Below are positions 1 to 6,291 of a stretch of 6,293 nucleotides of DNA, piece by piece; the first letter of the stretch is position 1, and every line of letters begins with the position of its first letter. This DNA comes from a bacterium (GTDB lineage: Bacteria; Ratteibacteria; UBA8468; B48-G9; JAFGKM01): positions 1 to 6,293 of the forward strand of contig DAORXQ010000092.1 in NCBI GenBank assembly GCA_035371905.1, in the 5' to 3' direction. A program made the translations under genes and the position numbers. Under the pieces are notes generated by a model that worked only from the letters and a program-made list of their open reading frames with translations, ran no database searches and had not been told where the DNA came from.

Positions 1-2
1 GG

Positions 3-56
3 ATAGTAGGAATAATACTTGCATTATTTACAATTATAACCCTGAAAATAAGATGA
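3..56 (+). CDS. mraY: MraY C-terminal end (partial), phospho-N-acetylmuramoyl-pentapeptide transferase
   Basis: Only the last 17 codons and a TGA stop are present; the gene enters from the left edge, and bases 1-2 are the end of a split codon. The peptide IVGIILALFTIITLKIR is a hydrophobic last transmembrane segment followed by a short basic tail. MraY proteins typically end this way (E. coli MraY ends in ATLKVR). The next gene is murD, which directly follows mraY in most dcw clusters. MraY is an integral membrane enzyme that transfers phospho-MurNAc-pentapeptide to undecaprenyl phosphate to make lipid I. The stop overlaps the murD start in an ATGA. The identity rests on 17 residues plus gene order, so another membrane protein cannot be fully excluded. 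Confidence 0.75.
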   Translation: MVGIILALFTIITLKIR

Positions 57-1414
57 ACCAGATAAAAGGGAAAAAAATAGGAATTATAGGACTTGGAATT
101 AGTGGATTTGATACAGGTATTTTTTTACTTGAAAACGGAGGAGAGGTTTTTATTTCTGAAAAAAATGTTAATGAAGACATACTGGAAAAGGTTAATATTT
201 TAAAAGAAAAAGGAGCAAAAATTGAAACAGGAGAACATACCCCTGAATTTTTTAGAGAAGTTGAGTTTGTTGTAATAAGTCCAGGAGTGGATGAAAAAAA
301 TGAGTTTATAGATTTTTTAAAAAAAAGAAAAATCCAGTTTATAAGTGAAATAGAACTTGCTTATAATTTTTCAAAAAGCAAAAAAATAATTGCAATAACA
401 GGAACAAATGGAAAAACGACCACGACCACCCTTATTGGAAATATTTTTAAAAAAGCAAATTATCCATCGGTTGTATGCGGTAATATAGGAAATACATTTA
501 TAGGAGAGATTAAAAACATAGAAGAAAAAACGTGGATTATTCTGGAAGTCAGCAGTTTTCAGTTAGAAAAAATAGTAAATTTCAGACCTTATATATCCTG
601 CCTTTTAAATATTGATTATGACCATTTTGACAGATATTTAAACATGGAAGAATATATACAGGCAAAAAAAAGAATTTTTGAAAATCAAAAAGAAAATGAT
701 TTCAGTGTGTTAAATTTTGATGATTATCATACAAAAAGATTATTGAAAGACATAAGAAGTCAAAAAAGATTTTTTAGTTTTTCAAAAATTTCAAATGGTG
801 TTTATTATGAAAACGAAAATATATTTCTGAATCTGGATAACAAAAATTTAAAAATCCTTGAAACGAAAAATTTAAAAATTCAGGGGAAAGGAAATATTGC
901 CAATATAATGGCTTCTTCTTTGATTTCTATTCTATGCGGAATTGAACAGGAAACAATAAAAACTGCAATTGAAAATTTTGAAGGTCTTCCTCACAGAATG
1001 GAAAAAGTTGCTGAAATTGATGGTGTTATCTATATAAATGACTCTAAATCAACAAATCCCCATTCTGTTAAAAATTCTGTATTAAGTTTAAAAGGTAAAA
1101 ATAATATAATTTTGATACTTGGTGGAAAAGATAAAGGATTTCCATACCATCAACTTACAAAATATCTTAAAAATAGGGTTAAGTTTATAATTCTTCTTGG
1201 AGAAGCAAAAGAAAGGATAAAAAAAGAACTTGCATCATCAAATATACCAATGGAATATGTTGGAAATTTAAAAGAAGCAGTTATACTATCAAAAAAGGTT
1301 GGGAAAAAAGGAGATTTTGTCCTTTTTTCTCCCGGTTGCTCTTCTTTTGATATGTTCAAAAATTACGAGGAGAGAGGCGATGTTTTCAAAAAAGAAGTAT
1401 TTTCTTTATGTTAG
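53..1414 (+). CDS. murD: UDP-N-acetylmuramoyl-L-alanine--D-glutamate ligase (MurD)
   Basis: This cytoplasmic ATP-dependent ligase adds D-glutamate to UDP-MurNAc-L-alanine. At 453 residues it has the usual family length and three-domain layout. The N-terminal UDP-binding Rossmann domain carries GIIGLGISG (10-18). The central Mur ligase domain has the P-loop GTNGKTTT (117-124), EVSSFQLE (165-172), NIDYDHFDRY (186-195) and the probable carbamylated lysine K205 in QAKKR. The C-terminal domain has GLPHRME (311-317), NDSKSTN (329-335), LGGKDKG (355-361) and the diagnostic SPGCSSFDMFKNYEERG (426-442). The start overlaps the mraY stop as ATGA with no clear Shine-Dalgarno, so translation is probably coupled to mraY. 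The C-terminal coding end contains the ftsW ribosome-binding site and start. Oddities: the usual GxHN motif reads GKGN (278-281), and just before it lies a short in-frame repeat. Identification is firm. Confidence 0.97.
   Translation: MNQIKGKKIGIIGLGISGFDTGIFLLENGGEVFISEKNVNEDILEKVNILKEKGAKIETGEHTPEFFREVEFVVISPGVDEKNEFIDFLKKRKIQFISEIELAYNFSKSKKIIAITGTNGKTTTTTLIGNIFKKANYPSVVCGNIGNTFIGEIKNIEEKTWIILEVSSFQLEKIVNFRPYISCLLNIDYDHFDRYLNMEEYIQAKKRIFENQKENDFSVLNFDDYHTKRLLKDIRSQKRFFSFSKISNGVYYENENIFLNLDNKNLKILETKNLKIQGKGNIANIMASSLISILCGIEQETIKTAIENFEGLPHRMEKVAEIDGVIYINDSKSTNPHSVKNSVLSLKGKNNIILILGGKDKGFPYHQLTKYLKNRVKFIILLGEAKERIKKELASSNIPMEYVGNLKEAVILSKKVGKKGDFVLFSPGCSSFDMFKNYEERGDVFKKEVFSLC
842..879 (+). 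repeat. Short in-frame direct repeat inside murD
   Basis: The 14-base string AAAAATTTAAAAAT occurs at 842-855 and again at 866-879, a period of 24 bases or eight codons. The protein therefore reads KNLKI twice, at residues 264-268 and 272-276. This looks like a small tandem duplication or an AT-rich coincidence in the poorly conserved segment before the GKGN motif. The reading frame is kept. Confidence 0.6.
1367..1377 (+). promoter_or_regulatory. Ribosome-binding site of ftsW, inside murD
   Basis: GAGGAGAGAGG lies just before the ATG at 1380; the GAGGAG core leaves seven bases to the start codon. It decides the ftsW start in preference to an upstream in-frame ATG at 1299. The same bases encode the conserved EERG near the MurD C-terminus, so the site serves both messages. 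Confidence 0.8.
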
Positions 1415-2501
1415 TATTTTTGTTTCAACTTTTTCACTTATTCTTCTCGGAACTGTTTTTGTTTTAAGTTCAAGTTTTTTTTATGGATTGGAAAAAAATA
1501 ATTTAATATTATATTTTGAAAAACATTTAATTTATCTATTTGCTGGCTTATTTATATTTTATCTAATTCAGAAATCGGATATAAAAAAACTGGAAAAATA
1601 TGGACTTATGATTTTGGGAATTTCTCTGATAATTTTGCCTTTACCAAATATTCAGGGAGGACTGAGATGGATAAAAATTGGACCTTTTTCTTTTCAGCCA
1701 TCTGAATTTGTAAAAATTACTTTCATTATATATCTGGCTATTTATTTAAAGAAAAGAATTTCTATGGTAAATAATTTAAAGACACTCATAATACCCATCA
1801 TCATTTATCTTTTTATTATCGCAATTTTACAATTACAAAAGGACTATGGAACATTTTTAATTATCTCTGTTACTTTCCTGGGAGTTCTTTTTTTATGTGG
1901 TCTTAAATCAAAATATATTTTTTCTATCTCTGGATTTTTTATAATTTTAATGCTTGGACTAATTCTTCTTTCACCTTATAGAATAGAAAGAATTAAGTTA
2001 TATCTGAATAAAAATGAAGACCCGCTTGGCAAAAACTTTCCACCCAAACAGGCAAAAATATCATTAAGTTCAGGAGGTTTATTTGGAAAAGGACTTGGTG
2101 CGGGAACAGGAAAACTGAAATTTGTTCCAGAAATTCATAAGGATTTTGTTTATGCTGTTGTAGGAGAAGAACTCGGTTTTGCCGGTTCTTTTGGAATTCT
2201 TCTTCTTTTTAGTATTATAGTTTTTTGTGGACTTGAAGTTTCCAAATTCTGCAATGATTTATTTGAAAAGATTTTAGCATTTGGAATAAGCACTTCTTTT
2301 GGGACTCAGTTTTTATTACACGCAGGTGTTGTTCTATCTATTCTACCACAAAAAGGAACAACTCTTCCCTTCTTCAGTGTGGGAGGTTCTTCTCTTTTAG
2401 CAAATTTAATCTCACTTGGAATTCTACTAAAAATTTCTGAAAATATAATAAATCAGGACCATTCAAAGGATATAGAAGAAACAATTTTAAAATTAAAATG
2501 A
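1380..2501 (+). CDS. ftsW: FtsW, septal peptidoglycan glycosyltransferase (SEDS family)
   Basis: This polytopic inner-membrane enzyme polymerises lipid II into glycan strands at the division site, working with a class B PBP. The frame is open from an ATG at 1299, but the start at 1380 has a strong ribosome-binding site and gives an ordinary N-terminus (MFSKKKYFLYVSIF), yielding 373 residues. About ten hydrophobic segments can be counted. Family motifs are GGLRWIKIGPFSFQPSEFVK (93-112), QKDYGT (153-158), the large periplasmic loop with SSGGLFGKGLG (230-240) and PEIHKDFVYAVVGEELGF (250-267), and KGTTLPFFSVGGSS (325-338). D255 in HKDF aligns with the catalytic aspartate of SEDS polymerases. FtsW is preferred over its paralogue RodA because of the mraY-murD context. 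It overlaps murD by 35 bases and the next gene by an ATGA. Minor departures: QPDxGT reads QKDYGT, and SYGGSS reads SVGGSS. Confidence 0.93.
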   Translation: MFSKKKYFLYVSIFVSTFSLILLGTVFVLSSSFFYGLEKNNLILYFEKHLIYLFAGLFIFYLIQKSDIKKLEKYGLMILGISLIILPLPNIQGGLRWIKIGPFSFQPSEFVKITFIIYLAIYLKKRISMVNNLKTLIIPIIIYLFIIAILQLQKDYGTFLIISVTFLGVLFLCGLKSKYIFSISGFFIILMLGLILLSPYRIERIKLYLNKNEDPLGKNFPPKQAKISLSSGGLFGKGLGAGTGKLKFVPEIHKDFVYAVVGEELGFAGSFGILLLFSIIVFCGLEVSKFCNDLFEKILAFGISTSFGTQFLLHAGVVLSILPQKGTTLPFFSVGGSSLLANLISLGILLKISENIINQDHSKDIEETILKLK

Positions 2502-3172
2502 ACTTGAAAGGAATTGTTTTTGATGGTGATGGTGTTTTATTTGATACAGAAAAATTGCATGTAATTGCATGGAAAACCATCTTCAAATTTCATAACATTG
2601 AACTGACAGAAGACGACTTTGCTGAAGGAGTTGGTGTTGAGGACAGGGTTTTTTTAAAAAATTTAAAAAAGAAAGGGAAAATTAAAAAAATTTTTAAAAT
2701 AGAAGAATTGGTTTCAGAAAAAAATAAGCAGTTGCTTAAAATTGTGAACAAAAAGAATTTAGGAGTTTCTGAAGAAACAAAAAAAATACTTAAATTTTTA
2801 AAAAACAAATACAAAATTGCACTTGCTTCAAATTCTGAAAAAAAATTTGTTTTAAAGGTACTTAAAATTTCAGATATATATAAATTTTTTGACCTTGTAA
2901 TTACAAGAAATGATGTTAAGAAACCAAAACCATTTCCTGATATATATACCGAGGTTTCCAGAAAATTGAAAATACCTGCAAAAAATATAATTGCTTTTGA
3001 GGATTCTGAAACAGGAATTATCTCGGCAAAATCAAGTGGAATTTTCTGTGTTGCTCTTCCTTCTACTCAACCACTTGAAAAAATTAAAATTGCTGATATA
3101 ATCATACACAAATTAAGTTTAAATAATGTAAAAAAGGTGATAAAAATTTTTGAGGAGAAAAATGAAAGTTAA
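2498..3172 (+). CDS. HAD-superfamily hydrolase, beta-phosphoglucomutase/phosphatase-like
   Basis: This 224-residue soluble protein has all four HAD motifs. Motif I is FDGDGVLFD, with nucleophile D9 and acid/base D11. Motif II is ASNS, with S111. Motif III is the lysine of KPFPDIY, K144. Motif IV is FEDSETGI, with E168 and D169. A helical cap at about residues 16-85 follows motif I, the arrangement of subfamily I enzymes such as beta-phosphoglucomutase, phosphoglycolate phosphatase and MupP. The GVSRxxSL cap motif of true beta-phosphoglucomutases is not clear here (GVGVEDRVFL, 44-53), so a generic phosphatase is safer. The start shares an ATGA with the ftsW stop and has no Shine-Dalgarno, implying translational coupling. 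The next gene starts 11 bases before this one ends. Its substrate is unknown; a cell-wall sugar phosphate would suit the context but is inference. The cap is very lysine-rich, with long A runs. Confidence 0.88.
   Translation: MNLKGIVFDGDGVLFDTEKLHVIAWKTIFKFHNIELTEDDFAEGVGVEDRVFLKNLKKKGKIKKIFKIEELVSEKNKQLLKIVNKKNLGVSEETKKILKFLKNKYKIALASNSEKKFVLKVLKISDIYKFFDLVITRNDVKKPKPFPDIYTEVSRKLKIPAKNIIAFEDSETGIISAKSSGIFCVALPSTQPLEKIKIADIIIHKLSLNNVKKVIKIFEEKNES
3152..3157 (+). promoter_or_regulatory. Ribosome-binding site of the aminotransferase gene
   Basis: GAGGAG lies four bases before the ATG at 3162, within the last codons of the HAD gene. It favours ATG 3162 over an in-frame TTG at 3150, because that TTG would overlap the Shine-Dalgarno itself. 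Confidence 0.75.
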
Positions 3173-4355
3173 AAATATAGAATCGGAAAGAATAAGAAAT
3201 TTACCAATTTATATGTTTCAAGCAATAAATGCAAAAAAATTACAATTAAGAAGAGAAGGAAAAGATATTATTGATTTTGGTATGGGAAATCCTGATAAAC
3301 CACCACCCGCACCTGTGATAGAAAAATTAAAAGAAGTTTTGAAAGATCCAAAGGTTCACAGATACAGTGCTTCAAAAGGAATTTTTCACTTAAGAAAGGA
3401 AATAGCGAACTGGTACTTAAAAAGATTTGGAGTTAAACTTGATCCTGAAGAAGAAGTAGTTGTCTGTATCGGTTCAAAGGAAGGGATAAGCCATCTTGCT
3501 CTTGCAATTTTTGATAAAGGGGATGTTGTTCTTATACCAAATCCTACTTATCCAAGCCATCTTTACAGTGCAATTATTTCAGGAGCGACAATATATGATT
3601 TACCACTAAAAAAAGAGAACAATTTTATTCCTGATCTCAATCAACCAATTTATGACAGATTTCCTAAACCAAAAGCAATGATTTTAAGTTATCCTAATAA
3701 TCCCACAACACAAATTGTTGATATTGATTTTTTTAAAGATGTTGTGAAATTTGCAAAGAAAAAAGACCTTATTATTATACATGATATTGCTTACTCAGAA
3801 ATATATTTTGAGGATAAGGATAGACCACACAGTTTTCTTGAAGTAAATGGAGCAAAAAGTATTGGGATAGAATTTTATTCTCTTTCAAAAACATATAATA
3901 TGGCTGGTTGGAGGGTTGGTTTTGCCGTTGGAAATAAATATGTGATAAGAGCATTGACTAAATTAAAAAGTTATTATGATTATGGGATTTTTACTCCAAT
4001 TCAGGTTGCTGCAATATGTGCCTTAAGATTGGAAGAAAAATATATAAATGAAGTGAGGGAGACATATAGAAAAAGAAGAGATGTTATGGTTGAAGGACTG
4101 AATAGAATTGGATGGAATGTTGAAAAACCAAAAGCAACTTTATATATATGGGCAGAGATTCCTGAAAAATTTAAAAAAATGGGTTCAATGAAATTTTCCT
4201 TATATCTCCTTGAAAATGCCCATGTTGCAGTTTCTCCAGGTGCTGGCTTTGGAAAATATGGAGAAGGATATGTAAGATTAGCACTTGTTGAAAATGAACA
4301 CAGAATAAAACAGGCAATCCGTTCTTTAAAAAATTTAATTAAAAACAAAAAATAA
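3162..4355 (+). CDS. alaC: AlaC-like glutamate-pyruvate aminotransferase (PLP fold-type I)
   Basis: This cytoplasmic PLP enzyme probably makes alanine from pyruvate using glutamate. At 397 residues it is full length. As recalled, it resembles E. coli AlaC throughout: an N-terminal RIRNLPIYMF segment, DFGMGNPDKP (38-47), GSKEGISHLALAIFDKGD (104-121), PNPTYPSHLYSAIISGA (126-142), YPNNPTTQ (177-184), the DYGIFTPIQVAAICAL stretch (273-288) and SPGAGFGKYGEGYVRLAL (358-375). The Schiff-base lysine is K243 in SLSKTYNMAGWRVGF. N180, D208 and Y211 are the expected PLP contacts, R251 is the probable phosphate contact, and R372 should bind the substrate carboxylate. It overlaps the HAD gene by 11 bases and ends the operon. 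Related enzymes are often annotated as LL-diaminopimelate or aspartate aminotransferases, so specificity is less certain than family. Both alanine and diaminopimelate are peptidoglycan precursors, which would suit the dcw context. Confidence 0.87.
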   Translation: MKVKNIESERIRNLPIYMFQAINAKKLQLRREGKDIIDFGMGNPDKPPPAPVIEKLKEVLKDPKVHRYSASKGIFHLRKEIANWYLKRFGVKLDPEEEVVVCIGSKEGISHLALAIFDKGDVVLIPNPTYPSHLYSAIISGATIYDLPLKKENNFIPDLNQPIYDRFPKPKAMILSYPNNPTTQIVDIDFFKDVVKFAKKKDLIIIHDIAYSEIYFEDKDRPHSFLEVNGAKSIGIEFYSLSKTYNMAGWRVGFAVGNKYVIRALTKLKSYYDYGIFTPIQVAAICALRLEEKYINEVRETYRKRRDVMVEGLNRIGWNVEKPKATLYIWAEIPEKFKKMGSMKFSLYLLENAHVAVSPGAGFGKYGEGYVRLALVENEHRIKQAIRSLKNLIKNKK

Positions 4356-4366
4356 AACTATATAGA
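4351..4366. other. Convergent operon junction
   Basis: The aminotransferase TAA ends at 4355 and the opposing phosphatase TAG (CTA on the plus strand) begins at 4358, leaving two bases between them. The 8-base palindrome CTATATAG (4358-4365) sits at the junction. I see no GC-rich stem with a U-tract on either strand, so no intrinsic terminator is called. Transcripts from the two sides probably overlap at their 3' ends. Confidence 0.6.
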
Positions 4367-5188
4367 TAAAAATCCTTTTAAAAATTTTGAGATATACGCA
4401 TCTTCATTTGAATAATCAGAAACAATCTTTGCAATTTTTTTAACCTTCTCTTTTGCATTTACGGGAACGACTGAAATTCTTGCATATAAAAGCATTTCAA
4501 TATCATTTTCTCCATCTCCAAAAGCAATTATTTCATCGGGTTTTATATTGTAATATTTGGCAAGTGCTTTTAAAGCAATTCCTTTATTCACCCCTTTATT
4601 CATGAATTCAAGATATTCTGGATTTGTTTTTACAATATTCAAACTTTTACCAAAAAGTTTTTTGAAATATCTGTACTGGAAATCTCTCGTCCTTTTAATA
4701 TTCTCATTTTCAGTATCTGTTATTAAAATAAGTTTTGTTGGTTTTTTATTTTTAAAATTTTCTAAACTATCAACAAAAAAATATTTTGCACCTGTCTGTT
4801 TTGAGTAAATATCAACATATTTTTTTAACAATGGGTCATTCACAGCATAAAGAGTATCATTATAGTAGAAATTAAGAAGGAATTTGTTCTCCAAACAATA
4901 ATTAATTATAAACTTTGAGTACTTTAAAGGAACAGGATTATGATAAATTATTTTTCTTTTTTCTTTTTCTGTTAATCTGACCATTGCACCATTATAAACA
5001 ATAAGAGGAGTATCAATTCCAAGAATTTCTGAATATACAGAAACACAATCAGTCATTCTTCCTGAAGCAAGAACAACAATGCCACCGGATTTATAAAATT
5101 TTTTTAAGGTTATTTTATCTTCTTTATTAATTTCTCCTTTATTGTTAAGTAGAGTCCCATCAAGATCTATCGTAAGTAATTTTATCAT
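4358..5188 (-). CDS. Cof-type HAD-IIB family phosphatase
   Basis: This 276-residue cytoplasmic hydrolase probably dephosphorylates sugar phosphates, nucleotides or cofactors such as FMN or PLP. Motif I is TIDLDGTLL (D8 nucleophile, D10), at the very N-terminus, which supports this ATG. Motif II is ASGR (41-44), and YNGA (65-68) follows. The C2B alpha/beta cap spans roughly residues 85-190. Motif III is the lysine of GVNKGIAL (K202), and motif IV is FGDGENDIEML (223-233) with D225 and D229. The usual AMGNA segment after motif IV reads VVPVNA (239-244). Length and layout are ordinary for the Cof/YbiV/YidA group, whose members have broad, overlapping substrates, so no specific function is assigned. 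It starts 17 bases after the nitrilase-family gene with no recognisable Shine-Dalgarno, and is probably co-transcribed and translated by re-initiation. It is unrelated in subfamily to the other HAD gene in this window. Confidence 0.92.
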   Translation of the reverse strand: MIKLLTIDLDGTLLNNKGEINKEDKITLKKFYKSGGIVVLASGRMTDCVSVYSEILGIDTPLIVYNGAMVRLTEKEKRKIIYHNPVPLKYSKFIINYCLENKFLLNFYYNDTLYAVNDPLLKKYVDIYSKQTGAKYFFVDSLENFKNKKPTKLILITDTENENIKRTRDFQYRYFKKLFGKSLNIVKTNPEYLEFMNKGVNKGIALKALAKYYNIKPDEIIAFGDGENDIEMLLYARISVVPVNAKEKVKKIAKIVSDYSNEDAYISKFLKGFLSI

Positions 5189-5205
5189 TTTGTCAGATTT
5201 AAATT

Positions 5206-6096
5206 TTATCTTTTTTTATTCTGCATAATTTCTGCTCTCTTTAAATATTCTTTATAGGTTACAAGTTTAAATTCTTTTATTATTTTTTCTATTGATATTT
5301 TTCTATCAACAACTTCTATTGTAAAAATCGCTTCATCCCCAAAAGTTTCTAGTTTCACTCCATCCTTATATTTTTCAATTATTTTTCTTACTTTATCTCC
5401 CTGGTAATCCCAGTGAAAAACAGTTCTTTCAAGATTTATATCTGACCATACCCAGTATGAAAATCTGTCTGTTTTTACCAACCATCTTCCAGTATTATCT
5501 ATTATTCCAGAATTTAAAGACCATATACCAGCAACTATAAAAACCTGATATAAAAGAGATATTGAATTTAATATTTTACCTGCAGGATATGCTGAAGAAA
5601 AAACAAGTAATTTTGCTCCATTATTCACCTGATATTTTAAGTCATAATGCCAGTTTGCATCAAAACAAATAAATGCACCAATTTTACCAAATTCTGTTTC
5701 AATTGGTTTCTGATCCTTTCTTCCAGAATAAATACCTTTCTCTATTTCTCCTTCTGTTGGATGAATTTTATCATATTTTCCTACTATATCTCCTTTCCTG
5801 TTTACAAAAAAACAACTATTATAAATTTTTTCATCAACTAAATCATAACTTGACCCACAAACCCAGCAATTTGTCTTTCTCGCAATATATTTTAAAAACT
5901 CTTTTATCTTTTCCCATTTTCCAAAATCTCTTTTTTCAAATTCAATACCAACATATGCAAAAACCTCAGGTAAGACAACAAGGTCAGGATTTATATTTTT
6001 TATATCCTTAAAAATATTCTCAATATAAGATAAATTATCTTCAATCTTTCTTACTTTTCTGTATTCATATGCCATAGAAATAGCAACAGTTCGCAT
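5206..6096 (-). CDS. Carbon-nitrogen hydrolase (nitrilase superfamily), substrate unknown
   Basis: This 296-residue cytoplasmic amidohydrolase has the Glu-Lys-Cys triad: E44 in VVLPEVF, K110 in KYDKIHPTEGE and C144 in GAFICFDANW. E117 matches the second conserved glutamate. The core also shows NSCFFVNRKGDIVGKYDK (93-110) and a conserved-looking LLVFSSAYPAG (163-173). The tail SDINLERTVFHWDYQG (218-233), followed by a basic helix, resembles members of the superfamily near beta-ureidopropionases and amide hydrolases. No subfamily can be assigned safely, and nothing suggests a true nitrile substrate. A good Shine-Dalgarno precedes the ATG. The gene lies 24 bases after an unidentified gene and 17 bases before a Cof-type phosphatase, so these three probably form one minus-strand operon. 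No signal peptide is seen. Confidence 0.9.
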   Translation of the reverse strand: MRTVAISMAYEYRKVRKIEDNLSYIENIFKDIKNINPDLVVLPEVFAYVGIEFEKRDFGKWEKIKEFLKYIARKTNCWVCGSSYDLVDEKIYNSCFFVNRKGDIVGKYDKIHPTEGEIEKGIYSGRKDQKPIETEFGKIGAFICFDANWHYDLKYQVNNGAKLLVFSSAYPAGKILNSISLLYQVFIVAGIWSLNSGIIDNTGRWLVKTDRFSYWVWSDINLERTVFHWDYQGDKVRKIIEKYKDGVKLETFGDEAIFTIEVVDRKISIEKIIKEFKLVTYKEYLKRAEIMQNKKR

Positions 6097-6100
6097 ACTT

Positions 6101-6107
6101 TCTCCTT
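6101..6107 (-). promoter_or_regulatory. Ribosome-binding site of the nitrilase-family gene
   Basis: On the minus strand AAGGAGA precedes the ATG at 6096 with four bases between them. It is the strongest start signal in this operon and confirms the chosen start, which also places the first beta strand (RTVAISMAY) at the N-terminus as is usual in the family. Confidence 0.8.
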
Positions 6108-6120
6108 TTTAGTTTTTATA

Positions 6121-6291
6121 TTACCAGTAAATAAACTTTGTAAAAAGATTTTTTTCAACAGGTGTAAGTTTCTCAACATCAGATATAATATATCTATCCT
6201 CAAAAATATCTATTAAAAGTTTACCCTTCTTACCAATGTCAATTGCCTTACTCCTTTCCCATCTCAAGTAAAACTCTTTCTCGCCTTTATC
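6121..6291 (-). CDS. C-terminal end of an unidentified protein (partial)
   Basis: An open frame of 56 codons enters from the right edge and ends with TAA, 24 bases before the nitrilase-family gene; bases 6292-6293 belong to a split codon. The other two minus-strand frames close almost at once (TAA and TGA), so this frame is the likely one, and its codon use (AGA, ATA, AAA) matches the neighbours. The peptide starts DKGEKEFYLRW and ends TPVEKNLFTKFIYW. It looks soluble and mixed in charge, with two probable strands (KLLIDIF, RYIISD) and a final helix ending in aromatics. I do not recognise the family. It is likely the upstream partner of the nitrilase-family and phosphatase genes in one operon. 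Confidence 0.65.
   Translation of the reverse strand, partial: DKGEKEFYLRWERSKAIDIGKKGKLLIDIFEDRYIISDVEKLTPVEKNLFTKFIYW

Noticed and set aside
1299..1379. Upstream in-frame extension of ftsW beginning at ATG 1299
   Set aside because: It would add 27 residues encoded wholly inside conserved murD sequence in another frame. The ATG at 1380 has a strong Shine-Dalgarno and gives a normal FtsW N-terminus.
2640..2710. A/T-run inverted repeats that could look like a terminator or hairpin
   Set aside because: They lie within the HAD cap coding sequence, have no GC pairs in the stem and are explained by lysine- and phenylalanine-rich codons.
3150..3161. TTG start for the aminotransferase four codons upstream
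   Set aside because: The TTG overlaps the GAGGAG site that serves the ATG at 3162, and ATG is the better start.
4001..4348. 115-codon minus-strand open frame inside alaC
   Set aside because: It is antisense to conserved aminotransferase sequence, shows no family motifs and is a by-product of AT-rich coding DNA.
3162..4355. Assignment as DapL (LL-diaminopimelate aminotransferase)
   Set aside because: The GMGNPD, GSKEG and DYGIFTP stretches match AlaC more closely than classical DapL; it is kept only as an alternative.
5673..6011. 112-codon plus-strand open frame inside the nitrilase-family gene
   Set aside because: It is antisense to a gene with an intact catalytic triad. Its peptide is low-complexity and rich in Leu, Phe and Gln, with no domain signal.
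6121..6291. Resemblance of the partial right-edge protein to the C-terminus of DUF1854-type proteins
   Set aside because: The likeness is limited to a loose strand-turn-helix pattern over about 30 residues recalled from memory, too weak to name a family.
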